A stretch of DNA of 64,000 bases from CBDCAS01 sp965214015 (lineage in GTDB: Bacteria > Pseudomonadota > Gammaproteobacteria > Coxiellales > Coxiellaceae). The stretch spans positions 1 through 64,000 of the forward strand of contig CBDCAS010000021.1 of the NCBI GenBank assembly GCA_965214015.1. Reading direction: 5' to 3'. The translations under genes and the position numbers were made by a program. The notes below the pieces were generated by a model that saw only the letters and a program-made list of their open reading frames with translations, searched no databases and had not been told where the DNA came from. Positions 45,335 through 55,400 of the stretch are shown here, in pieces (position 1 is the first letter of the stretch; each line of letters begins with the position of its first letter).

Positions 45335-46861
45335 ATGTGTGGTATCGCTGGTGTTATTGCCCAATCCTCTGTTAATCAAGATCTTTATGATGCATTGACC
45401 ATTATTCAGCATCGAGGTCAAGATGCAGCTGGTATGATGACTTCGTATAAAAATCGAGTATTTCTTCGAAAATCAAATGGATTAGTTCGTGATGCCATTC
45501 AAGAACGTCACATAATGCGTTTACGTGGCAATATAGGGTTAGGCCATGTACGCTATCCAACCGCAGGCTCCGAAAGTGCAACGGAATCACAACCGTTTTA
45601 TGTGAACTCACCCTATGGTTTGAGCCTAGTACACAATGGTAACTTAGTGAATGATGAGCAACTTGCTGATGAGCTACATAATACTGACTTACGTCACTTA
45701 AATACGAGCTCTGACTCTGAAGTGCTATTAAATGTCTTTGCTTTTGAATTGTCGAAGGTAGCAGGAAAGAAATTGACCATTGATGCCTTATTTAAGGCAC
45801 TGACTGCCGTATATTCACGTTTAATAGGTGCTTATTCTGTGATTGTTATGATTAATGGTTATGGTTTATTAGCGTTTCGTGACCCTTATGGCATTCGGCC
45901 ACTAGTCTATGGTAGGCGCGAAACGGAGAAAGGTATTGATTATATGGTGGTCTCTGAAACAATTGCTCTTGATGCCTTAGGGTATCAACGTGTGGCTGAT
46001 TTAGGACCAGGTGAGGCTATTTTTATTGATACTCATCAACAAGTACATCAGTTTCAGTGTGTCGCTCATCCTCAACATGTTCCTTGTATTTTTGAGTATA
46101 TTTATCTAGCACGCCCAGATTCAGTAATTGATAATATTTCTGTGTATCAAGCACGATTGGCAATGGGCAAAAAGTTGGCCATGCGTATTTTAAAAGAGCA
46201 TCCTAACAGTGATATTGATGCCATTATCCCAGTACCTGATACCAGTCGTACGGCAGCAATTTCAGTTGCTGAGCTCTTAGGTGTGACTTACTGTGAAGGC
46301 TTTGTGAAAAATCGTTACATCGGTAGAACTTTTATTATGCCAGGGCAAGAGATGCGTCGTAATAAAGTTCGCATGAAGCTCAATGCTATTAAAGAAGAAT
46401 TTGAAGGAAAAAATGTATTATTGATTGATGATTCTATTGTTCGTGGTACCACTTCTAAAGAGATTATTCAAATGGCGCGTGATGCTGGTGCTAATAAAGT
46501 ATATTTTGCCTCAGCGGCTCCCAAAGTGTGTTATCCAAATGTTTATGGCATTGATATGCCAACAGCTAAAGAATTAATTGCTTATCATCGTACCTCTGAA
46601 GAAGTAAGCCAACTTATTGGTGCAGATTGGTTGGTCTATCAGGATTTACAAGATGTTTATGAGGCAATTAATTCAGCAGCAAAGTCTGATAAAGATAAAA
46701 TTAAGCATTTTGAAGATTCTATTTTTACAGGTAACTACATCACAGGTGGTGTTGATAAAGCCTATTTTGAACATATTGAAGCCTTGCGTAGTGATAGTGC
46801 CAAGAAAAAAAAACAAACTGTTAATGGGGATGATATAATCAGTAATGTTGAAGAGTTATAA
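45335..46861 (+). CDS. purF: Amidophosphoribosyltransferase
   Basis: PurF (508 residues) makes 5-phosphoribosylamine, the first step of purine synthesis. Processing to Cys2 is clear from MCGIAGVIAQSSVNQDLYDA: the nucleophile Cys follows the initiator Met directly, with no propeptide. IIQHRGQDAAGM is near residue 26, LGHVRYPTAG near 70, LVHNGNL near 98. The PRPP-binding site is VLLIDDSIVRGTTSKEIIQM near residue 365. Length matches the enteric enzyme. Confidence 0.96.
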   Translation: MCGIAGVIAQSSVNQDLYDALTIIQHRGQDAAGMMTSYKNRVFLRKSNGLVRDAIQERHIMRLRGNIGLGHVRYPTAGSESATESQPFYVNSPYGLSLVHNGNLVNDEQLADELHNTDLRHLNTSSDSEVLLNVFAFELSKVAGKKLTIDALFKALTAVYSRLIGAYSVIVMINGYGLLAFRDPYGIRPLVYGRRETEKGIDYMVVSETIALDALGYQRVADLGPGEAIFIDTHQQVHQFQCVAHPQHVPCIFEYIYLARPDSVIDNISVYQARLAMGKKLAMRILKEHPNSDIDAIIPVPDTSRTAAISVAELLGVTYCEGFVKNRYIGRTFIMPGQEMRRNKVRMKLNAIKEEFEGKNVLLIDDSIVRGTTSKEIIQMARDAGANKVYFASAAPKVCYPNVYGIDMPTAKELIAYHRTSEEVSQLIGADWLVYQDLQDVYEAINSAAKSDKDKIKHFEDSIFTGNYITGGVDKAYFEHIEALRSDSAKKKKQTVNGDDIISNVEEL

Positions 46862-46936
46862 AGCCTGTTTAAATTGATCTTCCTGGCTATAAAACGTGTT
46901 GAATTGGTTTAAATTCCAAGTACTCAATAAATTATC

Positions 46937-47896
46937 ATGCTAAGAACAATATCAATAGCCCCTATGATGGGGTGCACTGACCGCTATTTTCGGCGACTGG
47001 TACGTGCTATTACACAAAAAACTTATTTATATACTGAAATGACCACAGCAAATGCTATCATTTTTGGTGATCGGAAACGATTGCTCGATTTTGATGAAGT
47101 AGAGCATCCAGTAGCATTACAATTAGGAGGTTCAGATCCTAAAATGCTCGCACAATCTTCAAAAATTGCAAAAGATTGGGGTTATGATGAGATAAATCTT
47201 AACATTGGTTGTCCCAGTAGCCGAGTACAATCAGGAAAATTTGGGGTGTGCTTGATGAAAGAACCAAGGCTCGTTGCAGAATGCGTAGCTGAAATGAGTG
47301 CCCTAGTCAATATCCCAATCACTGTAAAAACACGTATTGGTGTTGACTATCAAGATCACTATGAATTACTTTGTCAATTTGTTGAAACAGTAAAAACGGC
47401 AGGCTGTCATACATTTATCGTGCATGCTCGTAAAGCTTGGTTAAAAGGTTTAAACCCAAAGCAAAATCGTACTATCCCACCATTGAATTATGAACGCGTT
47501 TATCAATTGAAAAAAGACTTCCCTAACTTAGAAATAATTATTAATGGTGGAATTAAAACCTTGGAAAAAACACATCAACATCTTCAGCAAGTCGATGGTG
47601 TGATGTTAGGTCGGGAAGCTTATTCAAATCCTTATTTATTAGCGACAGTGGATCGAGATTTTTACGCAAATGACTTGCCAGTCAAATCTCATCAGGACAT
47701 TATTTTAGAATATTTACCTTATATTGTTCAACATCATAATCAAGGCATTCCATTGCATCGCTTGACGCGTCCTTTATCGGGTCTTTTTCAAGGGATGCCG
47801 AATGCAAAATCTTGGCGGTACTATTTATCAAACACTAAAAATAAACCTAATTTTCAAAGTGCTTTGATTGAAAAAGCAAAAAGCTTAGCAAGTTAA
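46937..47896 (+). CDS. dusA: tRNA-dihydrouridine synthase A
   Basis: DusA (319 residues) is an FMN-dependent TIM-barrel enzyme that reduces U20 and U20a of tRNA. Motifs: SIAPMMGCTDRYFRRLVRAI, LYTEMTTANAIIFGDRKRLL, NLNIGCPSSRVQSGKFGVCL with the catalytic Cys near residue 97, and IINGGIKTLEKTHQHLQQVD near 200. The HARKAWLKGLNPKQNRTIPP segment is the DusA-type loop. Stand-alone gene, convergent with the cyo operon. Confidence 0.93.
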   Translation: MLRTISIAPMMGCTDRYFRRLVRAITQKTYLYTEMTTANAIIFGDRKRLLDFDEVEHPVALQLGGSDPKMLAQSSKIAKDWGYDEINLNIGCPSSRVQSGKFGVCLMKEPRLVAECVAEMSALVNIPITVKTRIGVDYQDHYELLCQFVETVKTAGCHTFIVHARKAWLKGLNPKQNRTIPPLNYERVYQLKKDFPNLEIIINGGIKTLEKTHQHLQQVDGVMLGREAYSNPYLLATVDRDFYANDLPVKSHQDIILEYLPYIVQHHNQGIPLHRLTRPLSGLFQGMPNAKSWRYYLSNTKNKPNFQSALIEKAKSLAS

Positions 47897-47952
47897 TTAT
47901 TTTATATAAGCTAGGTGAATGATGACTATATCATCTGTTTGAAAAAGAACAA

Positions 47953-48270
47953 CTAGTGCACCATGTTATAATTTAAATTATACATAATCCATAAAGATCC
48001 GATGACCAATACTGAAATAATAAGAATCGTAAATAAAAATGGCATTAAGTTCCACCTTCCTTCAGGACAGGTGTTCATACGTAAGAAACAAACGACTTGT
48101 GTGATAAGTTGTAGAATCGCTAAGATTGCTAACATAATGATAATAGAACTAACAGAAAGTAAGTGGAAAATCACCATACTGAAAGAGCAAAGTGTTAAAA
48201 TTAACGATAATAAAAGCCCAATCACATAGGATTTTAATGTTTTTCTACCCATGCCATAACTATTAGTCAT
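47953..48270 (-). CDS. cyoD: Cytochrome bo3 quinol oxidase subunit IV
   Basis: The 105-residue membrane protein with three hydrophobic helices (SYVIGLLLSLILTLCSFSMV, IIIMLAILAILQLITQVVCF, FLFTILIISVLVIGSLWI) is CyoD, an assembly/stability subunit of the bo3 oxidase. It is last in the cyoABCD operon; its start is adjacent to the cyoC stop. No cyoE (haem O synthase) follows, although it is often next in other bacteria. Confidence 0.92.
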   Translation of the reverse strand: MTNSYGMGRKTLKSYVIGLLLSLILTLCSFSMVIFHLLSVSSIIIMLAILAILQLITQVVCFLRMNTCPEGRWNLMPFLFTILIISVLVIGSLWIMYNLNYNMVH

Positions 48271-48855
48271 TTAGATTGCTCCCATTAAATAAACAATGGT
48301 GAAAACAAAAATCCAGACAATGTCAAGAAAATGCCAAAATAAGCCTAAATAAGTCAGACGTCTACTGATCATAGTATTGGTATTGAATTTAAATAACTGT
48401 GTTATCAATATAGCCATCCAGAGCAAACCAATACTCACATGCAAACCATGGGTCCCTACCAGGGTAAAAAAAGCAGATAAGGCAGCACTATTATGCCAGG
48501 CATGCCCTTCACTATATAAATGTATGAATTCATTCACTTCCATAACAACAAATGATAGACCAAAGATAAATGTGATGACTAACCAACTGATCACTTTATT
48601 TCTTTGTGCTTTGTAGAAGCCGAGCATAGCTAAGCCGTAAGTAAAACTACTGGATAACAGGAGCAAGGTTTCTATTAGGACATAGGGAAAGCTGACAAGT
48701 GTCTTGATGCTGGGGCCACTAAAAGTATTGTTATGCAGCACAGCATAGGCGGCAAATAAAGTCGCAAACAAAATACAATCTGTCAGAATATAAATCCAAA
48801 AGCCAAATACATCGATAGTGTCAGTATCATGCGCATGGGAACTCATATCAGTCAT
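48271..48855 (-). CDS. cyoC: Cytochrome bo3 quinol oxidase subunit III
   Basis: CyoC (194 residues) has five hydrophobic helices, including FGFWIYILTDCILFATLFAA near residue 17 and LVGTHGLHVSIGLLWMAILI near 132, and the family motif YLGLFWHFLDIVWIFVFTIV at the end. It belongs to the haem-copper oxidase subunit III family. Two bases separate it from cyoB. Confidence 0.95.
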   Translation of the reverse strand: MTDMSSHAHDTDTIDVFGFWIYILTDCILFATLFAAYAVLHNNTFSGPSIKTLVSFPYVLIETLLLLSSSFTYGLAMLGFYKAQRNKVISWLVITFIFGLSFVVMEVNEFIHLYSEGHAWHNSAALSAFFTLVGTHGLHVSIGLLWMAILITQLFKFNTNTMISRRLTYLGLFWHFLDIVWIFVFTIVYLMGAI

Positions 48856-48857
48856 TG

Positions 48858-50912
48858 TTAGGTGATCTCACTTAAAGGTTCAATAATAGTAGAATCATCA
48901 TCTTTATCTTTTGTTTTGATAGCAATAGCTCTTCTATGAGCATACCCAGACTCAATTTTTTCAACCTCTGTTGCTTTGACATAATAGTCTGTATTGAGGT
49001 TCAATGAACGCATAATTAAGCTGGTGGTAATACCTATTAAACCAAAAGCAACAAGCCAGATAATATGCCAGACTAAACCAAACCCAAAAAGGCCACTAAA
49101 AACAGCAATAATCAAGCCAGTTGCAGTATTTCTAGGCATATGGATGTCTTGGTAAGTTTGTTTTTCATCTAGAGCTGATTGATGTTGCTGCTTTTCAATC
49201 CAAAAAGCATCTCTACTATCAACAGCAGGAATGAGCGCAAAATTATAGAATGGGGCAGGTGAGGGGATTGACCATTCGAGTGTTCGCCCATCCCAAGCAT
49301 CTCCAGTAGTTTCACGATATTTTTCACGATTTTTAATGCTAACTAGATATTGCAATACTTGAAATCCAATGCCTAATGCAATGACCCCAGCACCTATAGC
49401 AGCAACTACTAACCAAGGATGCCAGCCAGTGGCTGCACTATAGTGGTCTAAGCGACGAGTCATCCCTTTTAAGCCCAGTACATAAAGTGGCATGAAGGCA
49501 ATGTAGAATCCAATTAACCAACACCAGAAAGCACATCGGCCTAAGGTTTCATTAAGTTTAAAGCCAAAGATTTTAGGAAACCAGTAAGTGATTCCAGCAA
49601 AATAGCCAAATACCACACCCCCAATAATGACATTATGAAAGTGGGCTACTAGAAATACACTGTTGTGTAACTGAAAATCAACTGCAGGAACAGACATAAG
49701 AACACCTGTCATCCCACCAATGGCAAAAGTACTAATAAAACCAAGAGTCCAAAGCATTGGCGATGAGAGCTGAATGCGGCCACGGAACATTGTAAATAAC
49801 CAGTTAAAAATTTTAACGCCGGTAGGAACGGCAATTATCATAGTAGCAATACCAAAAAAGGCATTTACGTTAGCACCAGCTCCCATGGTGAAGAAATGAT
49901 GTAACCAGACGATAAAAGAGAGAAAAGTAATTGCAACCGTTGCCCACACCATACTGGTATAGCCAAACAAGGTTTTCTTACAAAAGGTAGCAACTACTTC
50001 AGAGAACACACCAAAAGCAGGTAAAATTAGAATATATACTTCAGGATGTCCCCACGCCCAAATTAGGTTGATATAAAGCATAGCATTACCGCCAAAGCCA
50101 GCGGTGAAAAAATGCATGCCTAATAGTCGATCTAATGATAAAAGGCCTAAAGTAGCTGTTAATATTGGAAATGCTAAAATCACTAAAATCATGGCGCAGA
50201 ACGCTGACCAGGTAAAAATTGGCATCTTCATCATGGTCATTCCTGGGCAACGCATTTTTAAGATAGTGACTAGAAAGTTAATTCCAGATAATAAGCTGCC
50301 AACCCCTGATATCTGTAGTGCCCATATATAGTAATCAACACCAACACCTGGGCTATAAACTAAACCTGATAAGGGGGGATAAGCGAGCCATCCTGTTGCT
50401 GCAAATTTACCCACTACTAATGAAACGTTAATTAACATCGCACCGACTACAGTAAGCCATAGACTCAATGAATTTAGATAAGGAAAGGCAACATCACGTG
50501 CACCAATTTGTAAAGGAATCGCTAAATTCAGTAAACCAAACATCAATGGCATTGCCATAAAGAAAATCATAATAACGCCATGAGCTGTAAAAATTTGGTT
50601 AAAGTGTTCAGGAGGTAGGTAACCTTGAGCATGACCCACTGCTATTGCTTGTTGCAAGCGCATCATGATTGCATCGGAGAAACCACGCAGCATCATTACA
50701 AAAGCAAGTATGATATACATCACACCAATCTTTTTATGATCAACGGAGGTAAGCCATTCTGTCCATAAATAGTTCCACTTCTTAAAATAAGTCAAAGAGC
50801 CAATGATAAGTAGTACTATGAGTACCATGAAGGCACCTGCACCCATTATTATAGGATTGTGATAAGGAATGGAATCGAGTCTTAAATTGCCGAAGAGGAG
50901 TTGTTTGAGCAT
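48858..50912 (-). CDS. cyoB: Cytochrome bo3 quinol oxidase subunit I
   Basis: CyoB (684 residues) is the catalytic core with haems b and o3 and CuB, a quinol-oxidising proton pump. Metal-ligand regions: [20 protein letters not shown] near residue 105, [20 protein letters not shown] near 282 (CuB His and the cross-linked Tyr), [20 protein letters not shown] near 330, and [20 protein letters not shown] near 415 (haem histidines). About 15 transmembrane helices. Complete. Confidence 0.97.
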   Translation of the reverse strand: MLKQLLFGNLRLDSIPYHNPIIMGAGAFMVLIVLLIIGSLTYFKKWNYLWTEWLTSVDHKKIGVMYIILAFVMMLRGFSDAIMMRLQQAIAVGHAQGYLPPEHFNQIFTAHGVIMIFFMAMPLMFGLLNLAIPLQIGARDVAFPYLNSLSLWLTVVGAMLINVSLVVGKFAATGWLAYPPLSGLVYSPGVGVDYYIWALQISGVGSLLSGINFLVTILKMRCPGMTMMKMPIFTWSAFCAMILVILAFPILTATLGLLSLDRLLGMHFFTAGFGGNAMLYINLIWAWGHPEVYILILPAFGVFSEVVATFCKKTLFGYTSMVWATVAITFLSFIVWLHHFFTMGAGANVNAFFGIATMIIAVPTGVKIFNWLFTMFRGRIQLSSPMLWTLGFISTFAIGGMTGVLMSVPAVDFQLHNSVFLVAHFHNVIIGGVVFGYFAGITYWFPKIFGFKLNETLGRCAFWCWLIGFYIAFMPLYVLGLKGMTRRLDHYSAATGWHPWLVVAAIGAGVIALGIGFQVLQYLVSIKNREKYRETTGDAWDGRTLEWSIPSPAPFYNFALIPAVDSRDAFWIEKQQHQSALDEKQTYQDIHMPRNTATGLIIAVFSGLFGFGLVWHIIWLVAFGLIGITTSLIMRSLNLNTDYYVKATEVEKIESGYAHRRAIAIKTKDKDDDSTIIEPLSEIT

Positions 50913-50934
50913 ATTTTTATTTTTCCTAACCTAA

Positions 50935-51786
50935 TTAATAATCTGTCATCTTCATATTGGGTCCCATATATTTCATGATGATTTTATTCAATAAATGCTT
51001 GGCAGGTGATGAGAAGTATTGAACTGGGTTGTTTTTACTATTTTTAGTGAGCTTAGTGTATTCTGTCATAGAGAGTTTTTTTGGTGACTGTTGAACTTTC
51101 CGAACCCAATCATTAAATTGAGTCATGGATGTAGCTTTAACTATAAAACGCATACCAGAGAAACCATCACCACTGAAATTGGTAGACATTCCCGAAAAAC
51201 TACCTCTTTGATTTGCTATAAGATTGAGTTTAGTACGCATACCGGTCATAGCATAAATCTGGCCTGCTAGCTGTGGTATCTCAAGTGAATTCATAGGTGC
51301 ATCGGCTGTGATCATAAAGCGAATAGGAACATGTACTGGAATTTGTAGATAATTGATCGTTGCAATATTTTGTTTCGGATAAATAAAAAGCCATTTCCAG
51401 TTCAAGGCAACCGCTTCAATAATAATTGGTTTTCCTTTGATATTTAAGGGTCGATATGGATCTAAACGATGTGTTGTAATCCAAGTTACAATAGCTAATA
51501 TACCGATAATGATACATGGAATAGTCCAACAAATTACTTCTACCAAAGTACTGTGAGACCAATCTGGTGAGTAATTTGCTTTAGTATTTCTAGCACGGTA
51601 TTTCCAAGTAAATAGAAATGATAGAATGATGACAGGTATAACCACTATAAGCATCAATAGCGTAGCATCCACCAGAAGAGATTTTTCGCTTGCTGCAATC
51701 AAACCCTTTGGGTTTAAAATAGCAAGCTGGCATCCGCTCAAAATGAGCGATAATAAGCTTATTATAAGTATTCGGAGCTGGGTCAT
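50935..51786 (-). CDS. cyoA: Cytochrome bo3 quinol oxidase subunit II
   Basis: CyoA (283 residues) is a lipoprotein: signal peptide with lipobox LSGCQLAILN, two transmembrane helices (LLMLIVVIPVIILSFLFTW and VICWTIPCIIIGILAIVTWI), then a cupredoxin-like periplasmic domain (AVALNWKWLFIYPKQNIATI, LIANQRGSFSGMSTNFSGDG). The CuA ligands of cytochrome c oxidases are absent, as expected for a quinol oxidase. It is first in the operon; start at MTQLRILIISLLSLILSGC. Confidence 0.93.
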   Translation of the reverse strand: MTQLRILIISLLSLILSGCQLAILNPKGLIAASEKSLLVDATLLMLIVVIPVIILSFLFTWKYRARNTKANYSPDWSHSTLVEVICWTIPCIIIGILAIVTWITTHRLDPYRPLNIKGKPIIIEAVALNWKWLFIYPKQNIATINYLQIPVHVPIRFMITADAPMNSLEIPQLAGQIYAMTGMRTKLNLIANQRGSFSGMSTNFSGDGFSGMRFIVKATSMTQFNDWVRKVQQSPKKLSMTEYTKLTKNSKNNPVQYFSSPAKHLLNKIIMKYMGPNMKMTDY

Positions 51787-52100
51787 TTTCTCTTTAAAAA
51801 ATTGAAAATTAATTAATCAACTAGTTTGGCAACAAGGTACCACATTTTTTTTTAATATCAATTTTTTTCTAAAAATTAAATAGGAAAGACTATCACTTTT
51901 TTAGCAAATTTTAATTTTTCTTTTGTTATATTAAGTACATTAGAGCTTAAATTGGTAGTGTTATTTTATTAACAGCTAAGTTGAGCCAAAATTTAGTAAC
52001 AATATAACTTAAATGGACGCTGTTAGTTGCGCTGTTTTTGGGGAGCTGTTACATTAATTGCTCAATAATTTTTGGCTTTCTTAACTACCATGAAACTACC
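51787..52100. promoter_or_regulatory. Divergent intergenic region between cyoA and the symporter gene
   Basis: This AT-rich stretch of 314 bases must hold promoters for both operons. It contains poly-T runs, and an 11-base tandem repeat (CTACCATGAAA at 52,086 and 52,097). No ArcA, Fur or other operator could be identified with confidence. Confidence 0.3.
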
Positions 52101-53384
52101 ATGAAAATCTTACAGTTCTTTAAACATTGGCATCAACTACCTGCCTGGAAAAAAATGGTCATTGCTCTGGTGCTTGGTGTCATAGTCGGTTTATTGCTGG
52201 GCCCTAAGGCACATAGTTTAAAACTCGTTGGTCATCTTTTTGTAAATGCAATTCATATGATGGTTACTCCAGTTGTTTTTACTGCAATCGTATGTGCTGT
52301 GTTATCAGTGACTGATACACGAAAAATGCGACAAATCACCTGGCAAGCTGCTATTATCTATGTGTTCAGTATGGTAGCTGCTGCTTCTATTGGTATCTCT
52401 GTGGCAATCCTTATTAAACCAGGTATAGCATTTCATCCTCTATTAGATCATGCAACTGTAGTTAATAAAACCCCAACATTTGCGCACCTGATTGAAAATA
52501 TTATTCCCAGCAGCCCATTGGCTGCATTGGCGAATGAGCACGTTCTACAAATCGTTGTATTTGCTTTAATCATGGGTATTTCTATTCGTATGGCGGGTAA
52601 GAAAGCAGCGATAGTCGGTGAGTTTTTTCAAGGTCTATCAGCAGTTGTATTTAAGCTGGCAGGCTTAGTAATTGCATGTGCGCCTTATGGAATTTTTGCG
52701 CTTATTGCTTGGACCTTTGGAAGTTTTGGTTTACATGCTCTTGTTCCACTGACTAAATTTGTATTGACTGTCTATTTTGGTTGTATTTTACAAATGTTAC
52801 TTGTTTATACACTAACATTGTTCTTTGTTACTAAATTGAGTCCTGTAAAGTTTTTTAAAGGTGTTTTTTCTGCGATAATGTTTGCTTTTACTACATCAAG
52901 CAGTGCTGCAACACTTCCTTTATCCATTCAATGTGCTGAGGATAATTTAGGTATTTCACGTTCAGTGTCACAATTCTTGCTTCCTTTAGGATCTAGCTTC
53001 AATCTCAATGGATTAGCAATTTATTTAAGTGTTGCTGTTATTTTTGCAGCAAACATCAATGGTATTCATTTATCATTTTCTCAATATCTAACGATGGTAT
53101 CTACTATTGTATTAACAGCAACTGGTGCTGCTGCTGTTCCTGGCTCTGCATTAATTGTGGTAGGTGCAGTGATGTCAGCAGTGGGGGTGCCACTTGGTGC
53201 CTTAGCACTGATTGCTGGCGTTGATCGTCTAAACGATATGGCGCAAACTGCAACGAATGTAACAGGGGACTTATTTGCAACAACTCTAGTGGCAGATAAT
53301 GGTGGCTTATTAGATCGCAGTAAGTGGCATGATCCCTCTATTATCGCAACAAAAGAACCAAAGCCTTCATCGACAGTAGATTAG
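52101..53384 (+). CDS. Dicarboxylate/glutamate:cation symporter (DAACS family)
   Basis: From ATG 52,101 (MKILQFFKHWHQLPAWKKMV) the protein has about 427 residues and eight transmembrane helices plus two re-entrant hairpins typical of GltP/DctA/GltPh carriers. The hairpin motif FTTSSSAATLPLSIQCAED is near residue 260, LLPLGSSFNLNGLAIYLSVA near 297, and VDRLNDMAQTATNVTGDLFA near 375. It imports glutamate/aspartate or C4-dicarboxylates with protons or sodium. Substrate not decidable by eye. The frame is open farther upstream but the added residues are not family-like; a four-codon frame ends over the start (ATGA). Confidence 0.88.
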   Translation: MKILQFFKHWHQLPAWKKMVIALVLGVIVGLLLGPKAHSLKLVGHLFVNAIHMMVTPVVFTAIVCAVLSVTDTRKMRQITWQAAIIYVFSMVAAASIGISVAILIKPGIAFHPLLDHATVVNKTPTFAHLIENIIPSSPLAALANEHVLQIVVFALIMGISIRMAGKKAAIVGEFFQGLSAVVFKLAGLVIACAPYGIFALIAWTFGSFGLHALVPLTKFVLTVYFGCILQMLLVYTLTLFFVTKLSPVKFFKGVFSAIMFAFTTSSSAATLPLSIQCAEDNLGISRSVSQFLLPLGSSFNLNGLAIYLSVAVIFAANINGIHLSFSQYLTMVSTIVLTATGAAAVPGSALIVVGAVMSAVGVPLGALALIAGVDRLNDMAQTATNVTGDLFATTLVADNGGLLDRSKWHDPSIIATKEPKPSSTVD

Positions 53385-53495
53385 AAGCGAGCCCCCTTTA
53401 TTTTGGGCCTATTAACAAGTTTTTTGCTAGATTGTTGAAAGTAAAAGACCTATTGTCGTATGATGAGATAATGAGGCTATGAACGGGTATGTTAG

Positions 53496-54602
53496 ATGAT
53501 CCATTTATCTGCTGATGGAATACAACTAAATTGTGATGGGCAATGGACGCTCCCCAATATTTCTAATTTAGAGATTCAGATAAGATCAACACTCAATCAA
53601 TTAGAAAAAGTGGCCTGTATTAACCTGTCAGGTATTGTTAAGATGGATATGGCCGGGGCTTTGCTGTTGAGTCATTTAGTGAATCAGCCTGGCTGTTCAG
53701 TTCAAGTTTCTGGTCTACGCAATGAATTTCAATCTCTATTTGCTCTAGTTTCAAAAGAATCTAAACCATTACAAGAGCAGGAAATATCAGCAGATGCTAA
53801 AAACTCACAAAATGTTTTTGCTATTGTGGGACGATGGGCTCATGATAAGTATTTACAGCTCTTAGCATTTTTTGCCTTTTTTGGCGAATTAATAACGATT
53901 CTGTTTCAAAATATTGTTACACCCCGTCGCATTCAATGGAGATCAATCTTTAGCATAGTTGAAGAAACAGGCTATCGTGCTCTACCTATTATTGGGCTAA
54001 TGAGCTTTCTTATTGGTATTGTGCTGGCCTATCAGTTAACGACTGAACTAAAAGCTTATGGTGCCACTGTTTTTGTTGTTGATGTATCTGGTGTAGCGAT
54101 ACTGCGAGAATTTGCCCCTCTAATTACTGCTATTATTATGGCAGGCAGGACTAGTACTGCATTCACTGCATTAATTGGTACAATGAAGGTCAATGAAGAA
54201 ATTGATGCCTTATGTACAATGGGTATTGCACCTTTAGAGAGGCTGGCATTGCCTAGAATCCTAGGGCTTATTATTTCATTACCATTACTGGTTATCTGGG
54301 CCAATGTTTTTGGTGTCTTAGGAAGTATGGTAATGGCGAAGTGGGCCATTGATTTGAACTACCTAAATTATCTCAGTCGCTTTGGTCAAGTGGTTGCTTT
54401 AAAACAATTAATTCTTGGTATGATCAAAACACCGATATTTGCTATCATTATTTCTACTGTAGGTTGTTTTCAAGGGCTTAAGGTAGGCTCAAGTGCTGAT
54501 AGTGTTGGTTGGCAAACCACAAAATCAGCAGTGCAAGCAATCTTTTTAATTATCGTAGCAGATGCAGGATTTTCAATTCTCTTCAGTATGATGGGACTGT
54601 AA
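53496..54602 (+). CDS. mlaE: Mla-type lipid ABC transporter permease with N-terminal STAS domain
   Basis: The 368-residue protein has an N-terminal STAS-like domain (about residues 10-90, ACINLSGIVKMDMAGALLLS) fused to an MlaE permease. MlaE motifs are IVEETGYRALPIIGLMSFLI near residue 155, REFAPLITAIIMAGRTSTAF near 205, and TAFTALIGTMKVNEEIDALC near 220. In E. coli MlaE and the STAS protein MlaB are separate; the fusion explains the absence of mlaB. It moves phospholipids between the membranes. First gene of a four-gene operon; stop adjacent to the mlaF start. Confidence 0.9.
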   Translation: MIHLSADGIQLNCDGQWTLPNISNLEIQIRSTLNQLEKVACINLSGIVKMDMAGALLLSHLVNQPGCSVQVSGLRNEFQSLFALVSKESKPLQEQEISADAKNSQNVFAIVGRWAHDKYLQLLAFFAFFGELITILFQNIVTPRRIQWRSIFSIVEETGYRALPIIGLMSFLIGIVLAYQLTTELKAYGATVFVVDVSGVAILREFAPLITAIIMAGRTSTAFTALIGTMKVNEEIDALCTMGIAPLERLALPRILGLIISLPLLVIWANVFGVLGSMVMAKWAIDLNYLNYLSRFGQVVALKQLILGMIKTPIFAIIISTVGCFQGLKVGSSADSVGWQTTKSAVQAIFLIIVADAGFSILFSMMGL

Positions 54603-55400
54603 ATGTCAAATAACCAAAAAAATAATCCTATTATTGAAATTAGTGATTTAAAAAATTTTGTAGGTAATCGCTGGATTCATGACGGTATTCACTTAAATAT
54701 TCAGTCTGGAGAGATTGTAGCTATTATTGGTAGTAGTGGTTGTGGTAAAACCACTCTACTACGCTCTATTTTGATGCTAAGGGCCTATACTTCAGGGACG
54801 ATTAAGGTATTGGGTAGGGATATTAATCGCTGTTCCCACCAAGAAGCTCAACTAATTCGGCGTCATTGGGGCGTTATGTTTCAAAGTTCGGCTTTATTTA
54901 GTTCCTTGACATTATTAGAAAATGTTATGTTTCCATTACTTGAATTAGCTCACCTCTCTTATTCCATAGCTAAAGATATTGCCTACCTTAAAATTGCATT
55001 ATCTGGTTTAGAGTCTGATGCAGCTACTAAATATCCCGCTGAGCTCAGTGGTGGTATGCAGAAAAGAGGGGCACTAGCACGTGCAATTGCCTTAGATCCA
55101 AAGCTCATTTTTTTAGACGAGCCTACAGCAGGGCTAGATCCTCAATCTGCTGAAGCGCTTGATGAGTTAATTCTTAATATGCGAAAAACACTAGGTTTGA
55201 CTTTTGTTATGGTAACTCATGATTTAGATACTTTGTGGCGAGTTCCTGATCGTGTGGTATATTTAGGTGAAGGTAAAGTTTTAGCTGCGATGCCTATGAA
55301 TGAATTGATAAAACAACAACATCCACTAATTTGTGCTTATTTTAAAGGAGATCGCAGCCAACAACACCAGTTACTGCATAAGGAACGGGACGATGGATAG
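54603..55400 (+). CDS. mlaF: Mla-type lipid ABC transporter ATP-binding protein
   Basis: The 265-residue ATPase has Walker A IIGSSGCGKTTLLRSI near residue 40, signature AELSGGMQKRGALARAIALD near 145, Walker B LIFLDEPTAGLDPQSAEALD near 167, and the H-loop MVTHDLDTLWRVPD near 205. Its pairing with the upstream STAS-MlaE permease and downstream MCE protein marks it as MlaF. Start overlaps nothing; its stop overlaps the mlaD start by eight bases. Confidence 0.93.
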   Translation: MSNNQKNNPIIEISDLKNFVGNRWIHDGIHLNIQSGEIVAIIGSSGCGKTTLLRSILMLRAYTSGTIKVLGRDINRCSHQEAQLIRRHWGVMFQSSALFSSLTLLENVMFPLLELAHLSYSIAKDIAYLKIALSGLESDAATKYPAELSGGMQKRGALARAIALDPKLIFLDEPTAGLDPQSAEALDELILNMRKTLGLTFVMVTHDLDTLWRVPDRVVYLGEGKVLAAMPMNELIKQQHPLICAYFKGDRSQQHQLLHKERDDG

